Shown: positions 14,717 to 23,515 of the stretch, in pieces
How the letters are laid out: each line of letters starts with the position of its first letter
Position numbering within the stretch: the stretch's first letter is position 1
DNA from: Lewinellaceae bacterium
Lineage (GTDB): Bacteria > Bacteroidota > Bacteroidia > Chitinophagales > Saprospiraceae
Direction of reading: 5' to 3'
Assembly (NCBI GenBank): GCA_016712415.1
Contig: JADJRC010000002.1
Location: 558,001 to 622,000, forward strand
Length of the DNA: 64,000 bases
Notes under the pieces: generated by a model
What the model was told of the DNA's origin: nothing
What the model saw: only the letters and a program-made list of their open reading frames with translations
Database searches by the model: none
Position numbers and translations under genes: made by a program

Positions 14717-16660
14717 ATGGCAAAATCAACTGCCTCCGAACCCAAACTCGATTCAAAGGTACCCGCCGGCGCTGTGTCGGAAAAGTGGGAATATTACAAA
14801 GGTCATGTACCGCTCGTATCGCCCAACAACAAGCGCCGCATCGATGTGATTATCGTCGGCAGCGGTCTGGCGGGCGCCTCCGCAGCGGCTTCACTGGGCG
14901 AATTGGGCTATAATGTCAAGGTTTTTACGTTTCACGACAGTCCGCGCCGGGCGCATTCCATCGCCGCACAGGGTGGCATCAATGCAGCGAAAAACTATCG
15001 CAACGACGGCGATTCGGTATACCGCCTTTTTTACGATACCATCAAAGGCGGCGACTACCGCTCCCGTGAAGCCAACGTACATCGCCTGGCTGAGGTCTCC
15101 ACCAGTATTATCGATCAATGCGTGGCGCAGGGCGTGCCTTTCGCGCGGGAATACGGCGGTCTGCTCGACAACCGCTCCTTCGGCGGTACGCAGGTGTCGC
15201 GTACATTCTATGCGCGTGGCCAGACCGGCCAGCAACTGCTGATCGGCGCCTACCAGGCGCTCAGCAGGCAGGTGCACCTCGGCACAGTTAAACTGTACAA
15301 CCGCCATGAAATGCTCGATGCTGTGGTGGTCGACGGCAAATGCCGCGGCATCATCGCCCGCAACCTGCTCACCGGCGAACTCGAACGCCATTCCGCACAC
15401 GCCGTTGTGCTCTGTACCGGCGGATACGGCAACGTATTCTACCTGAGTACCAATGCCATGATGTGCAACGTAACGGCTGCCTGGCGGGCACACCGCCGCG
15501 GCGCCTTCTTCGGCAACCCCTGCTACACCCAGATACACCCGACCTGTATACCCGTCTCGGGCGACTACCAGTCGAAACTGACATTGATGTCGGAATCGCT
15601 GCGCAACGACGGCCGGGTGTGGGTCCCCAAATCGGCCGCCGACCGCATGAAAGACCCGCGGCAGATCGCTGAAGCGGACCGCGATTATTACCTCGAACGC
15701 CGATACCCGGCTTTCGGCAACCTGGTGCCGCGCGATATTGCCAGCCGGGCCGCCAAAACGGCCTGCGACGAAGGACTCGGTGTAGGTAAATCCGGCCTGG
15801 CGGTTTATCTCGATTTCGCCGATTCCATTAAACGGCTCGGAAAAGATACAGTGGAGGCGCGATACGGCAACCTGTTTGAAATGTATGAGAAGATCACGGG
15901 CGACAATCCCTATGAAGTTCCGATGCGGATATACCCGGCGGTACACTATACCATGGGAGGCCTGTGGGTCGATTACGATCTGATGACCACCGTCCCGGGG
16001 CTGTACGCATGTGGAGAAGCCAATTTCAGCGATCACGGCGCCAACCGCCTGGGTGCATCAGCACTCATGCAGGGCCTTGCCGACGGCTATTTTGTGCTGC
16101 CTTATACCATTGGTTCCTACCTGTCCAACGAAATCAGGACTGGCCCGATCTCCACGGAAACGCCCGAGTTTGCGCAGGTAGAACAAGAAGTGCGCGGCCG
16201 TATCGGGCGGCTGATGGAGCTGGGCGGCAAACAAAGCGTGGAAAGTTTCCACCGCCGCCTCGGCAAGATCATGTGGGATAAATGCGGGATGGCCCGCAAC
16301 GCGCAGGGCCTCGAAACGGCCATCCGCGAAATACGGGAACTGCGCAAGGAATTCTGGAGGGATGCCTTTGTGCCGGGACGTACCGACGAGTACAACCCCG
16401 AACTGGAAAAGGCATGGCGTGTTGCAGACTTCCTCGAACTGGGCGAACTGATGTGCCAGGATGCCCTGGATCGCCAGGAATCCTGCGGCGGACACTTCCG
16501 TGAGGAATACCAGACGCCGGAGGGAGAGGCTTTGCGCGACGACAAGGATTTTATGTATGTGTCGGCATGGGAGTGGAAGGGTGAGGATCAGGCGGCACAA
16601 TTGCACAAGGAGAAACTGGAATACGAAGAGGTGAAGGTGACGCAGCGTTCTTATAAGTAA
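14717..16660 (+). CDS. sdhA: Succinate dehydrogenase / fumarate reductase flavoprotein subunit
   Basis: A 647-residue flavoprotein. The dinucleotide-binding loop GSGLAG is at residues 48-53. HSIAAQGGINAAKNY holds the histidine (residue 80) that carries covalent FAD in this family. Substrate-site features include HPTCIP, the arginine-bearing R-D-I-A-S-R segment and YAMGG-like HYTMGGLWVDY. A second FAD stretch reads GLYACGEANFSDHGANRLGASAL. The length and N-terminal extension fit the Bacteroidota/epsilon-type enzyme. It oxidises succinate to fumarate in the TCA cycle at the cytoplasmic face of complex II. Two unrelated ORFs separate it from sdhB. Confidence 0.97.
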   Translation: MAKSTASEPKLDSKVPAGAVSEKWEYYKGHVPLVSPNNKRRIDVIIVGSGLAGASAAASLGELGYNVKVFTFHDSPRRAHSIAAQGGINAAKNYRNDGDSVYRLFYDTIKGGDYRSREANVHRLAEVSTSIIDQCVAQGVPFAREYGGLLDNRSFGGTQVSRTFYARGQTGQQLLIGAYQALSRQVHLGTVKLYNRHEMLDAVVVDGKCRGIIARNLLTGELERHSAHAVVLCTGGYGNVFYLSTNAMMCNVTAAWRAHRRGAFFGNPCYTQIHPTCIPVSGDYQSKLTLMSESLRNDGRVWVPKSAADRMKDPRQIAEADRDYYLERRYPAFGNLVPRDIASRAAKTACDEGLGVGKSGLAVYLDFADSIKRLGKDTVEARYGNLFEMYEKITGDNPYEVPMRIYPAVHYTMGGLWVDYDLMTTVPGLYACGEANFSDHGANRLGASALMQGLADGYFVLPYTIGSYLSNEIRTGPISTETPEFAQVEQEVRGRIGRLMELGGKQSVESFHRRLGKIMWDKCGMARNAQGLETAIREIRELRKEFWRDAFVPGRTDEYNPELEKAWRVADFLELGELMCQDALDRQESCGGHFREEYQTPEGEALRDDKDFMYVSAWEWKGEDQAAQLHKEKLEYEEVKVTQRSYK

Positions 16661-16704
16661 AAAACTTGTATACCCATTCGTAGCGGGCCGATCATCTCGG
16701 GCTT

Positions 16705-17079
16705 TTGGTATTGCCGCAGCACGGCCCCCCCATATTCGACACACTGTTTGCCAAACACACAGGCGTTTGTTTCTATTATCGAAAACAGTTGGATACCGGT
16801 GCGGAGCAGTTTGATACGACCGCGAACAGTGAACTGGATATGACGCGTATTGATTCGACCTGGTACAACATAAGCGGCTGTGCGACCTACAATCTGGTGA
16901 AGCACTATTATGAAGATTGGGATGTCAACGACACGATTGTAGGGTATGATTACTATCAGGGCAGTAATCACTGGAGCCTTGAGATCAACCTGATCGAGCG
17001 TTCTATCGTTGCTGAACACGTATATACCCCCGGCGGGGCGCTCTATTTTGAGCGATATAAAGGAATATGGGAATTTTAA
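16705..17079 (+). CDS. Hypothetical protein inside the sdh operon (start uncertain)
   Basis: An open frame of up to 124 codons with no ATG at its head: the first possible start is TTG at 16705. The body is protein-like and rich in Tyr and Trp (DSTWYNISGCATYNLV, HYYEDWDVNDTIVGYDYYQG, ALYFERYKGIWEF). No family is recognised. A run of seven C at about 16725-16731 may hide another indel, so the true N-terminus may be in another frame. The gene overlaps the next one by 13 bp, suggesting translational coupling. An opposite-strand frame of similar length exists, but its composition is less convincing. Confidence 0.45.
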   Translation: MVLPQHGPPIFDTLFAKHTGVCFYYRKQLDTGAEQFDTTANSELDMTRIDSTWYNISGCATYNLVKHYYEDWDVNDTIVGYDYYQGSNHWSLEINLIERSIVAEHVYTPGGALYFERYKGIWEF

Positions 17080-17708
17080 GTAAAACGGTTGCGCTCATCG
17101 CCTGTTTTGGGCTTCTGATCTCCCTGCCACTGATCGGCCAGGATATCATTGCACTGCAAAACCCGTCCTTTGAAGAAGGCCAGCCCGCATGGGGCACAGT
17201 GCCGGAGGGCTGGATCAATATGGGCGCTACGCAGGAAAGCCCGCCCGACATTCAGCCCGGCGCCTTCGGGGTAGTCATGAAGGCGCAACACGGCAAACAA
17301 TATCTGGGGTTGGTGGTGCGCGACAACAATACGTGGGAAGGGTTGGGGCAGAAGATGGACGGGTTATTGAAAAAGGACTCGACGTATCAATTCAGTCTGT
17401 ACCTGGGCAGGTCAAATGTGTACCAGTCCATGTCGAGGAAAACCGGAAAAGAAGTCAACTACAATGCCCCCACAATCCTAAAAATATGGGGCGTGAATGC
17501 GGAAAAACAAACGGAGGAGTTACTGGCTGAAAGCAGCGCCGTCAGCCATTCCCAGTGGACGCTGTTCACGTTCACGCTGAAACCTACGGTGGATGATTTT
17601 GACGAGATCGACCTGATGGCCTATTACGCGTCGGGTTTTGAAAATAAAAATGGCAACTTGTTGATAGACAATTGCTCTGCTATTGAAAAAGTAAACCCGA
17701 ATAAATGA
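17067..17708 (+). CDS. Secreted protein with jelly-roll (carbohydrate-binding-like) domain
   Basis: A 213-residue protein with a clear signal peptide (VALIACFGLLISLPLIGQ). The mature part begins IIALQNPSFEEGQPAWGTVPEGWI. The NPSFE...W pattern at the start and LLIDNCSAIE at the end are typical of galactose-binding-like or CBM-like beta-sandwich domains. Between them are TYQFSLYLGRSN and STYQ-type strands. No catalytic residues are seen. Why an exported beta-sandwich protein sits between sdhA and sdhB is unclear. It shares the strand and close spacing of the operon (62 bp to sdhB). Confidence 0.7.
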   Translation: MGILSKTVALIACFGLLISLPLIGQDIIALQNPSFEEGQPAWGTVPEGWINMGATQESPPDIQPGAFGVVMKAQHGKQYLGLVVRDNNTWEGLGQKMDGLLKKDSTYQFSLYLGRSNVYQSMSRKTGKEVNYNAPTILKIWGVNAEKQTEELLAESSAVSHSQWTLFTFTLKPTVDDFDEIDLMAYYASGFENKNGNLLIDNCSAIEKVNPNK

Positions 17709-17770
17709 ATACAAGCCTGCTTGGCGACCCGTTCGCTGACAGAATTTAAAAAAAACACAATTCTCTCGAT

Positions 17771-18523
17771 ATGCACTTAACGCTCAAAATCTGGCGCCAG
17801 GGTGGCCAATACAAGGGTGAGTTTGTCACCTACCAACTTCCGGATGTCAACCCGGACATGTCCTTCCTTGAAATGCTCGACGTGCTCAACGAGCAGCTGG
17901 TACATCGGCGCGAAGAGCCCGTTGCTTTCGAGCACGACTGCCGCGAAGGCATCTGCGGTACCTGCTCGCTTGTCATCGACGGCCGGCCGCACGGGCCAAT
18001 GAAAAGCACCACCACCTGCCAGGTGCATATGCGCCATTACAACGATGGCGATACCATTGTGATTGAGCCTTTCCGCGCGCAGTCCTTTCCCGTTATCAAG
18101 GACCTTGTAGTAGACCGTTCGGCATTCGACCGGATCATTCAGTCGGGCGGCTATGTCAGTGTCAACACGGGACAGGCGCAGGATGCCAATGCGATCCCGA
18201 TCGAGAAAGAACAAGCCTCCCACGCATTCGATGCAGCAGCCTGCATCGGCTGCGGCGCCTGCGTCGCGGCCTGTCCGAACGCTTCGGCGATGCTGTTCAC
18301 ATCGGCCAAGATCAGCCATCTCGCACTGCTGCCCCAGGGCCAGGTAGAGCGCCAGAAGCGCGTGCTGGCTATGGTGGCGCAAATGGACAAGGAAGGCTTT
18401 GGGCAGTGTTCCAATGTAAAAGCCTGCGAGGCCGAGTGCCCAAAAGATATTTCAGTGGAAAATATCGCCCGCATGAACCGCGAATTCCTCAGCGCGGTAT
18501 TTGCTTCGGATAAAGCGATGTAA
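17771..18523 (+). CDS. sdhB: Succinate dehydrogenase / fumarate reductase iron-sulfur subunit
   Basis: A 250-residue iron-sulfur protein. The N-terminal ferredoxin-type [2Fe-2S] site is DCREGICGTCSLVIDGR (Cys57, 62, 65), with a fourth Cys in STTTCQVH. The C-terminal part carries CIGCGACVAACPNAS and CSNVKACEAECPKDI, which hold the [4Fe-4S] and [3Fe-4S] clusters. It carries electrons from SdhA to the haem and quinone of SdhC. It closes the operon and ends at a bidirectional terminator. Confidence 0.96.
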   Translation: MHLTLKIWRQGGQYKGEFVTYQLPDVNPDMSFLEMLDVLNEQLVHRREEPVAFEHDCREGICGTCSLVIDGRPHGPMKSTTTCQVHMRHYNDGDTIVIEPFRAQSFPVIKDLVVDRSAFDRIIQSGGYVSVNTGQAQDANAIPIEKEQASHAFDAAACIGCGACVAACPNASAMLFTSAKISHLALLPQGQVERQKRVLAMVAQMDKEGFGQCSNVKACEAECPKDISVENIARMNREFLSAVFASDKAM

Positions 18524-18566
18524 AAAGGCTTCAAGGTTGGCGCTAAACTAACCCTGAAGCCCTTTC
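18522..18566. terminator. Bidirectional terminator between sdhB and the convergent gene
   Basis: Arms GGCTTCAAGGTT (18527-18538) and AACCCTGAAGCC (18550-18561) pair with one mismatch. Flanking A and T runs on both sides suit both strands. Confidence 0.65.
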
Positions 18567-19853
18567 TTACGTTTTCTGGTGCTTTTTCTTTGCTGCCGGG
18601 AAAAGGATATTGTTGAGAATCAGCCTGTAACCCGGCGAATTGGGATGCAGGTTGAGGTCGGTAGGCGGATCGAGTACGTAGTGGCGGTAATCTTCCGGAT
18701 CGTGACCGCCATAGTAGGTCCAGAAACCATAGCCGTACGTCCCGTGGATATACCGGGCTTCATTTACCGGTTTGTTCTCTCCCATGATCAGCACAGTCGG
18801 CTTAATGTATTTTTTCTGAAATGCTGTGGCCTGGCCCATAAACCCCTTTACGGTACGGGTGTGGCATTGGGTAAGCATGGTAGGCACGGGGTCCCACTTG
18901 GCGGAGAAGTCGAAGAGGTTGAAATAATCCTGTTCGGGAATAACCCTGCGTCCGGCCACCTCGCTGTTGTCGATGGTTGAGTGTTCGTAGATACCCGGAT
19001 CGGTGATGATCTGGAAGTCCTGGAAGGCAAAAGTTTTGGAATAGTCGAGCTTGTTCTGGCAGTTTGGGTCGATCGGATCTCCGTCGAATACCGATGCGCA
19101 GATGTCGGTTCCTTCGGCGGCGAGGGCTATATCATAGGTATCGGTGGCAGAACACATGGCAAACATGAACCCGCCGCCCGCAACATATTCCGATATTTTT
19201 TTGGCGACGGCCAGTTTCAGTTCGCTCACCTTGGCGAACCCGTTTTCCCGGGCGAGGCTTTCCATCATGCGCACATGTTCGCGGTACCAGGGCTGGCTGC
19301 TGTTGCTGGCATAAAACTTTCCGAACATACCCGTAAAATCCTCGTGGTGCAGGTGCAGCCAGTCGTATTCCGATAATTTGCCTTGCAGCACTTCAGTATC
19401 GTAAATAACGTCGTAAGGAATCTCGGCATAGGTCAGCACGAGTGTTACGGCGTCGTCCCAGGGTTGAATAACCTCACCTTTTTCGTTTTTATCCGGGGAG
19501 TACACGGCGATTTTAGGCGCTTTTTCAAGTTTGATGACGTCCATATTCACTTCCGGGTTGAGGATGTCTTCCCGGATCTTTTCGAACTGCGCATCTGCGA
19601 GTATTTCAAAACTTACATCGCGGGTTTTGCACTCCTTTTCAAACGTGGGTGTATAGACGAAGGCAAAACTTCCACCCCGGTAGTTCAGCAGCCAGTAGGC
19701 CTCGGCGCCCTCTGAAATGACCCAGTACGCAATGCCATAGGCTTTGAGGTGGTTGTGTTGACTTGCTTCATCCATCGGCACCAGCATATAGGTGGCTCGA
19801 AGTTGGGTGAGCATGCAGGCCAGAAATGCCCCTGCAAGGAAAAATTTGCGCAT
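18567..19853 (-). CDS. Conserved secreted Bacteroidota protein, amidotransferase-like fold
   Basis: A 428-residue protein with a signal peptide (FFLAGAFLACMLTQLRA). The mature start LVPMDEASQHNHLKAYGIAYWVI and NYRGGSF mark a family that, as I recall, is deposited in Bacteroidota as 'asparagine synthetase B'. No AsnB synthetase motif or N-terminal catalytic Cys is visible, so that name is doubtful. The part DAVTLVLTYAEIPYDVIYD...YDWLHLHHEDFTG and GGGFMFAMCSATDTYDIAL resembles the class I glutamine-amidotransferase fold, with Cys at the elbow position. An extracytoplasmic role is implied by the signal. It converges on sdhB. Confidence 0.6.
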   Translation of the reverse strand: MRKFFLAGAFLACMLTQLRATYMLVPMDEASQHNHLKAYGIAYWVISEGAEAYWLLNYRGGSFAFVYTPTFEKECKTRDVSFEILADAQFEKIREDILNPEVNMDVIKLEKAPKIAVYSPDKNEKGEVIQPWDDAVTLVLTYAEIPYDVIYDTEVLQGKLSEYDWLHLHHEDFTGMFGKFYASNSSQPWYREHVRMMESLARENGFAKVSELKLAVAKKISEYVAGGGFMFAMCSATDTYDIALAAEGTDICASVFDGDPIDPNCQNKLDYSKTFAFQDFQIITDPGIYEHSTIDNSEVAGRRVIPEQDYFNLFDFSAKWDPVPTMLTQCHTRTVKGFMGQATAFQKKYIKPTVLIMGENKPVNEARYIHGTYGYGFWTYYGGHDPEDYRHYVLDPPTDLNLHPNSPGYRLILNNILFPAAKKKHQKT

Positions 19854-19927
19854 GGCAGATGTGTTTAATTATTTGCAGATAAGTACCGGGGCTTAAACGC
19901 GGATTCGGGGAGAAAGATTTTTAACAG

Positions 19928-19961
19928 CAAAAAAAAGCCGGTCTTGATTCAGGCCGGCTAA
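19928..19961 (-). terminator. Intrinsic terminator for the minus-strand thioredoxin-like gene
   Basis: The hairpin AGCCGG...CCGGCT is preceded on the plus strand by A8, which is a T-run on the minus strand. It lies 39 bp beyond the stop of the gene at 20000-20602. Confidence 0.7.
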
Positions 19962-19999
19962 TGTGCAAATATTATTTATCGAACGGAGGGATCTTGCAT

Positions 20000-20602
20000 T
20001 CAGGGTTTTTTCTTGATGGTACAGCCAATAGCCCTGGTAAATTCCGTGACGGGTTTTTCCCCTTTCAGCAAGGCGTCTACGGCCTTTTCCACCCAGCGGT
20101 TTTTGGCATGGGAGGGCAATTCGGGGTTATCGTCGATGGCGCCAATATAGCGGACCACGAGGCTTGTGTCGAGCACAAAAACGTGGGGTGTACGGGTGGC
20201 GCCGAATTTGGGGTAAACGGTCTGATCTTCGTCAAAAAGGTAGGCAAAGGGGTAGTGTTTTGACCGGGATCGCCGCTGCATTTCCTCGTAACTGTCTTCC
20301 TCCACAATAATCGGGCTGTTGGGATTGATCGCAATTACCGGAAAACCCAGCGGAGCATATTTGTTGTGGAGGTCGATGATACGCTGTTCGTAAAGCTGGG
20401 CGTAGGGGCAGTGGTTGCAGGTGAACACCACAATGTAGCCCTTAACATCTTTGTAGTCGGATAGGGATTTTGTATTACCGTCTACATTTTTTAGGGAAAA
20501 ATCGTCGGCTTTATCGCCAACTACGTAACCGGAGGGGCCAGTCGCACTGAATTGCAGGATAGCGCCTGCAAGTGCAAAAGCCGCGAAGACGAGACTTTTC
20601 AT
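20000..20602 (-). CDS. Secreted thioredoxin-fold (AhpC/TSA, redoxin) protein
   Basis: A 200-residue protein with a short signal peptide (MKSLVFAAFALAGAILQ). Redoxin-type features are KADDFSLKNVDGNTKSLSDY, then VVFTCNHCPYAQLYEQR, with a CxxC pair (CNHC) at the first helix. Then come FPVIAINPNSP and the cis-proline region ATRTPHVFVLD. The CNHCPYA variety is common in environmental peroxiredoxin-like proteins. It probably acts in the periplasm in thiol redox chemistry. The next gene upstream on the same strand is another thioredoxin-fold protein, 77 bp away. Confidence 0.85.
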   Translation of the reverse strand: MKSLVFAAFALAGAILQFSATGPSGYVVGDKADDFSLKNVDGNTKSLSDYKDVKGYIVVFTCNHCPYAQLYEQRIIDLHNKYAPLGFPVIAINPNSPIIVEEDSYEEMQRRSRSKHYPFAYLFDEDQTVYPKFGATRTPHVFVLDTSLVVRYIGAIDDNPELPSHAKNRWVEKAVDALLKGEKPVTEFTRAIGCTIKKKP

Positions 20603-20679
20603 GAGTAAAGAAAGAATGAACGATGAATGGGATGTAATGAATGCGTGTCGACTAAAAACGGAAAAGCCTGTGCTAAGGG

Positions 20680-21237
20680 TTATTTTCCGCTACTGCAATT
20701 GATCAGGCTCTTAAGCGAAACCGCTTTCGTGTCCCCTACAAATGGGAGTACGAATGCTTCCAAGTCCGAGTAATTATCAAATTTACCGAGGTTAAAGGCT
20801 TTTTGGTGGCCTTTAACGACGAGTGTAACCGGTATCGCACCGTCCCATTCTTCGTAAATGTACGGAATCCATGTATTGGCGTCCGTATCGGCAAACAACA
20901 CTACCTCCGATTTAAGCTGTTGCGCTTTCAGGAAGGGAATGAATTTTTTCTCCAGCTGACTCTTAAAGTCGAGGCTGACCAGGAGTACCTGCACATTTTT
21001 GCCGGTATATTGTTCGCGGAGTTGTTCGAAGCAAGGAAGTTCTTCGACACAAGGCTTGCACCAAGTGGCCCAGAAGTTGACCACAAGGGTCGCTTCGCCT
21101 GCCTGCGCAATGCGGGTGGTCAGCTGTGGAAGGCTGTCATACACTGAAAATTCCTGCGCTTTGGCCTGCGAAAGTCCAAACAAACAAAGCAGAGGAATCA
21201 CCAAAAGAGAAAACCGATACGGGTACATAGGCATCAT
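20680..21237 (-). CDS. TlpA-like periplasmic thioredoxin
   Basis: A 185-residue protein with a signal peptide (FSLLVIPLLCLFGLSQAKA). The TlpA/ResA-type active site is NFWATWCKPCVEELPCFEQL (CxxC = CKPC). SLDFKSQLEKKFIPFLK and the cis-proline segment GAIPVTLVVKG follow. It is a membrane-proximal or periplasmic thiol-disulfide protein, of the kind that reduces apo-cytochrome c or other substrates. Several ATGs lie at the start (21237 and 21231). The first is used here and the choice does not affect the signal peptide. Confidence 0.85.
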   Translation of the reverse strand: MMPMYPYRFSLLVIPLLCLFGLSQAKAQEFSVYDSLPQLTTRIAQAGEATLVVNFWATWCKPCVEELPCFEQLREQYTGKNVQVLLVSLDFKSQLEKKFIPFLKAQQLKSEVVLFADTDANTWIPYIYEEWDGAIPVTLVVKGHQKAFNLGKFDNYSDLEAFVLPFVGDTKAVSLKSLINCSSGK

Positions 21238-21346
21238 GAAACAGTATTATTAAAAAAAAACATTGCAAGGAACAAAGAAGTCTCCGAATAGCCAGCAGGT
21301 TTAACAGTTTTTCCGACGAAAAATGCGCGGACAGGCGATTTTCATA

Positions 21347-21375
21347 AAAAAATCCCCCGGGCGGATGCCCGGGGA
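21347..21375 (-). terminator. Intrinsic terminator after the zinc-ribbon gene
   Basis: The 8-bp GC stem CCCCGGGC/GCCCGGGG (21356-21363 and 21368-21375) is followed on the minus strand by a run of seven T. A T5 on the plus-strand side also allows function in the other direction. Confidence 0.75.
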
Positions 21376-21427
21376 GACTTTTTCGGTAAACTGTTCAATC
21401 GCCGGCAGGAAAAATAGAGACCGGTGA

Positions 21428-22186
21428 TCAGGCTTCAACAGCCGTTTCCGGATAGGCGATCGAATGATCGACGAGTATACGCCCGCAGTGTTCGCAGGCG
21501 ATGATCTTTTTGTGCAGGCCGATCTCCAGCTGCACCTGAGGCGGTACGTTGTTGAAGCAGCCACCGCAGGAGTTGCGCTCTACCGTCACAACGGACAGTC
21601 CGTTGCGATAGGTACGGCGTGTTTTGTCGTAAGCTTTCAGCAGGCGATCTTCCATGATAGCGGTCCGCGCTTTTTCACTCATTGCGCGCAGCCGGTTTTC
21701 TTCCTGTTCTGTTTTTTCAATGATGCCCTGCAGTTCGACTTTTTTAGCGTCGAGTTCTTTCTGCTTGGCTTCCATTTTAGCCTCGGCTACGGCCAGGCCA
21801 TCTTTTTTGGTTTCGAGTCCGGCTTTGGCCTCCCGCACTTTCTTTTCCGACAACTGGATATCGAGTTTGGCCAGGTCAATTTCGTTCTGCAGGGCCTTGA
21901 ATTCCCTGTCGTTGCGCACCTCGTCGAGTTGCTTCTGGTACTTCTTGATATTGCCGTCGGCATCTTTGGCCATCGTCTGCAAACGGGCGATTTCCTGCTC
22001 GTTTTCTTTCAGGATGGCTTTGAGTTTTTTGATGCGGGTGTCGAGACCGGCGATTTCGTCTTCCAGGTCGGAAACCTCCATCGGCAGTTCGCCCTTGAGT
22101 ATCTGGATTTCATCCAGTTGAGAATCAATTTGCTGCAAATTCCACAGCTCTTGTAGTTTTTCGGCAACGGATGCTTCTACAGCCAT
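21428..22186 (-). CDS. C4-type zinc ribbon coiled-coil protein
   Basis: A 252-residue protein. Residues ~10-180 form a long charged coiled coil (QIDSQLDEIQILKGEL... repeated Lys/Glu heptads). The C-terminal part has a zinc ribbon, CGGCFNN...CEHCGRIL, with two CxxC pairs. It belongs to the DUF164/zf-RING_7 family, which binds nucleic acid and is widespread but poorly defined. It lies 55 bp downstream of the Nif3-like gene on the same strand, a pairing I recall in many Bacteroidota. Confidence 0.88.
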   Translation of the reverse strand: MAVEASVAEKLQELWNLQQIDSQLDEIQILKGELPMEVSDLEDEIAGLDTRIKKLKAILKENEQEIARLQTMAKDADGNIKKYQKQLDEVRNDREFKALQNEIDLAKLDIQLSEKKVREAKAGLETKKDGLAVAEAKMEAKQKELDAKKVELQGIIEKTEQEENRLRAMSEKARTAIMEDRLLKAYDKTRRTYRNGLSVVTVERNSCGGCFNNVPPQVQLEIGLHKKIIACEHCGRILVDHSIAYPETAVEA

Positions 22187-22241
22187 ATTTTATGAGTAGT
22201 AAGTTAAGTGTGGTGAGTGGTGCGTTGCGGGTGGTGCTTAT

Positions 22242-23024
22242 TCACATATAATGCACGGGATTGGTATTGCTATTCGTGCAATGGGCCGCAAAAGTAGGGA
22301 ATTTTTCGTGGAAAATATCGTATAAAAGTTCGATGGTAAATTGTTCACTTTCGTAGTGCCCGATGTCGGCAATGACCAGTCGGTGCTCTGCGTCGAAAAA
22401 TTCGTGGTACTTAAAATCAGCAGTGACAAACGCGTCTGCCCCGGATTTTAGTGCGTCGGGCAGCAAAAAACTGCCGCTGCCGCCGCAAACAGCCACCTCG
22501 AGAACAGGTTTCCCGCGGAGGGCTGTGTGGCGGATGCAGTCGGCCCGGAACACTTTTTTAAGCATTTCCAGGAATGCCGTTTCGTCCATAGCGGCGGGCA
22601 GGGTTCCTGTAATGCCGGCTCCGATATCGGTAAAGCCCGATTTGGGCGCCAACAACCGGGTGTTCAGGAGCCCGATTTTTTCCGCGATCCTGGCGTTTAC
22701 GCCACGGTGCAGTACGTTGTCGAGGTTGGTGTGTATGGCATAGATTGCTACGTTGTGGCGGATGGCCTGGATTACCGTCCGCTCGATATAGGAGGCGCCA
22801 TTGATCCGTTTCAATCCCCTGAAAATGATCGGGTGGTGCGCAACGACGAGGTTGCAGCCCTTTTCAAGCGCTTCACGGACTACCGCTTCCGTAGAGTCGA
22901 GGCAAAACAATACGCCCGTTGCCTGATCCTCCGGATGGCCGACGAGGAGCCCTGCGTTGTCGTACGATTCCTGCAGGTGTGGCGGCGCAACGGCTTCAAG
23001 CACCGCGATGATGTCTTTTATTTG
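22242..23024 (-). CDS. Nif3-like dinuclear metal-centre protein
   Basis: A 260-residue protein when started at the ATG at 23024 (MQIKDIIAVLEAVAPPHLQES). The frame extends to 23066, but the extra 14 residues are not family-like. Signature segments are YDNAGLLVG near the start, LVVAHHPIIFRGLKRI with metal-binding histidines, YAIHTNLDN, and DIGHYESEQF near the C-terminus. Members form toroidal hexamers with two metals per subunit and are sometimes called GTP cyclohydrolase 1 type 2 (YbgI/YqfO). The exact reaction is unsettled. It is probably co-transcribed with the zinc-ribbon gene. Confidence 0.9.
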   Translation of the reverse strand, partial: QIKDIIAVLEAVAPPHLQESYDNAGLLVGHPEDQATGVLFCLDSTEAVVREALEKGCNLVVAHHPIIFRGLKRINGASYIERTVIQAIRHNVAIYAIHTNLDNVLHRGVNARIAEKIGLLNTRLLAPKSGFTDIGAGITGTLPAAMDETAFLEMLKKVFRADCIRHTALRGKPVLEVAVCGGSGSFLLPDALKSGADAFVTADFKYHEFFDAEHRLVIADIGHYESEQFTIELLYDIFHEKFPTFAAHCTNSNTNPVHYM

Positions 23025-23268
23025 CATGATGGTAGTGTCGGACGGGAAAGTAAGGGTTTCAGGCAAGGCCGTAGTAAAACAACAAAGATAGCGGGCCTGT
23101 GTTTATCAATGGAAGGCTGTAAATGCCCGGCTGAGGTTAATTTATACCAAATGCTGAAGAATTGACAGGGCTTGGACTTAACTTTGCGGAATATTTCCGG
23201 TCAAATCAGCAATAGCCGGAAGCAGCGCCCATTAACCGTATTTTTACACCATTTTAAATTCAAATACC

Positions 23269-23483
23269 ATGGTTTCGACACTTCTGTTCCTGAGCAATCT
23301 TGGCGGCACGGAATTCCTGCTTATTTTTATGGTAGTGTTATTGTTGTTCGGCGGCAATAAAATCCCTGAACTGATGCGTGGCCTGGGTCGCGGCATCCGC
23401 GAATTCAATAATGCAAAAACTCCGTGGAAGACGAGATCCGCCAGGGTATGCGTGATGCGGAGAAGAAATCGATCGACAAGTAA
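23269..23483 (+). pseudogene. tatA: Sec-independent protein translocase TatA/E (frameshifted)
   Basis: The frame from 23269 encodes GGTEFLLIFMVVLLLFGGNKIPELMRGLGRGIREFNNAK, a typical TatA: one membrane helix, the FGG hinge and an amphipathic helix. After NNAK the frame goes astray. One extra A in the A5 run at 23415-23419 restores a normal acidic TatA tail, SVEDEIRQGMRDAEKKSIDK, ending at TAA 23481-23483 (about 71 residues). The uncorrected frame runs to 23541 with an unrelated, basic end. TatA forms the pore that exports folded proteins. No tatC is seen nearby. The indel is probably a sequence error. Confidence 0.85.
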
Positions 23484-23515
23484 TCGCCGGTTTTTCTTAC
23501 CATCTTTTAAAAAGG

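Noticed and set aside
16651..17019. Minus-strand ORF opposite the gene after sdhA
   Set aside because: The plus-strand frame has more protein-like composition and couples with the next gene. The minus frame has no supporting context.
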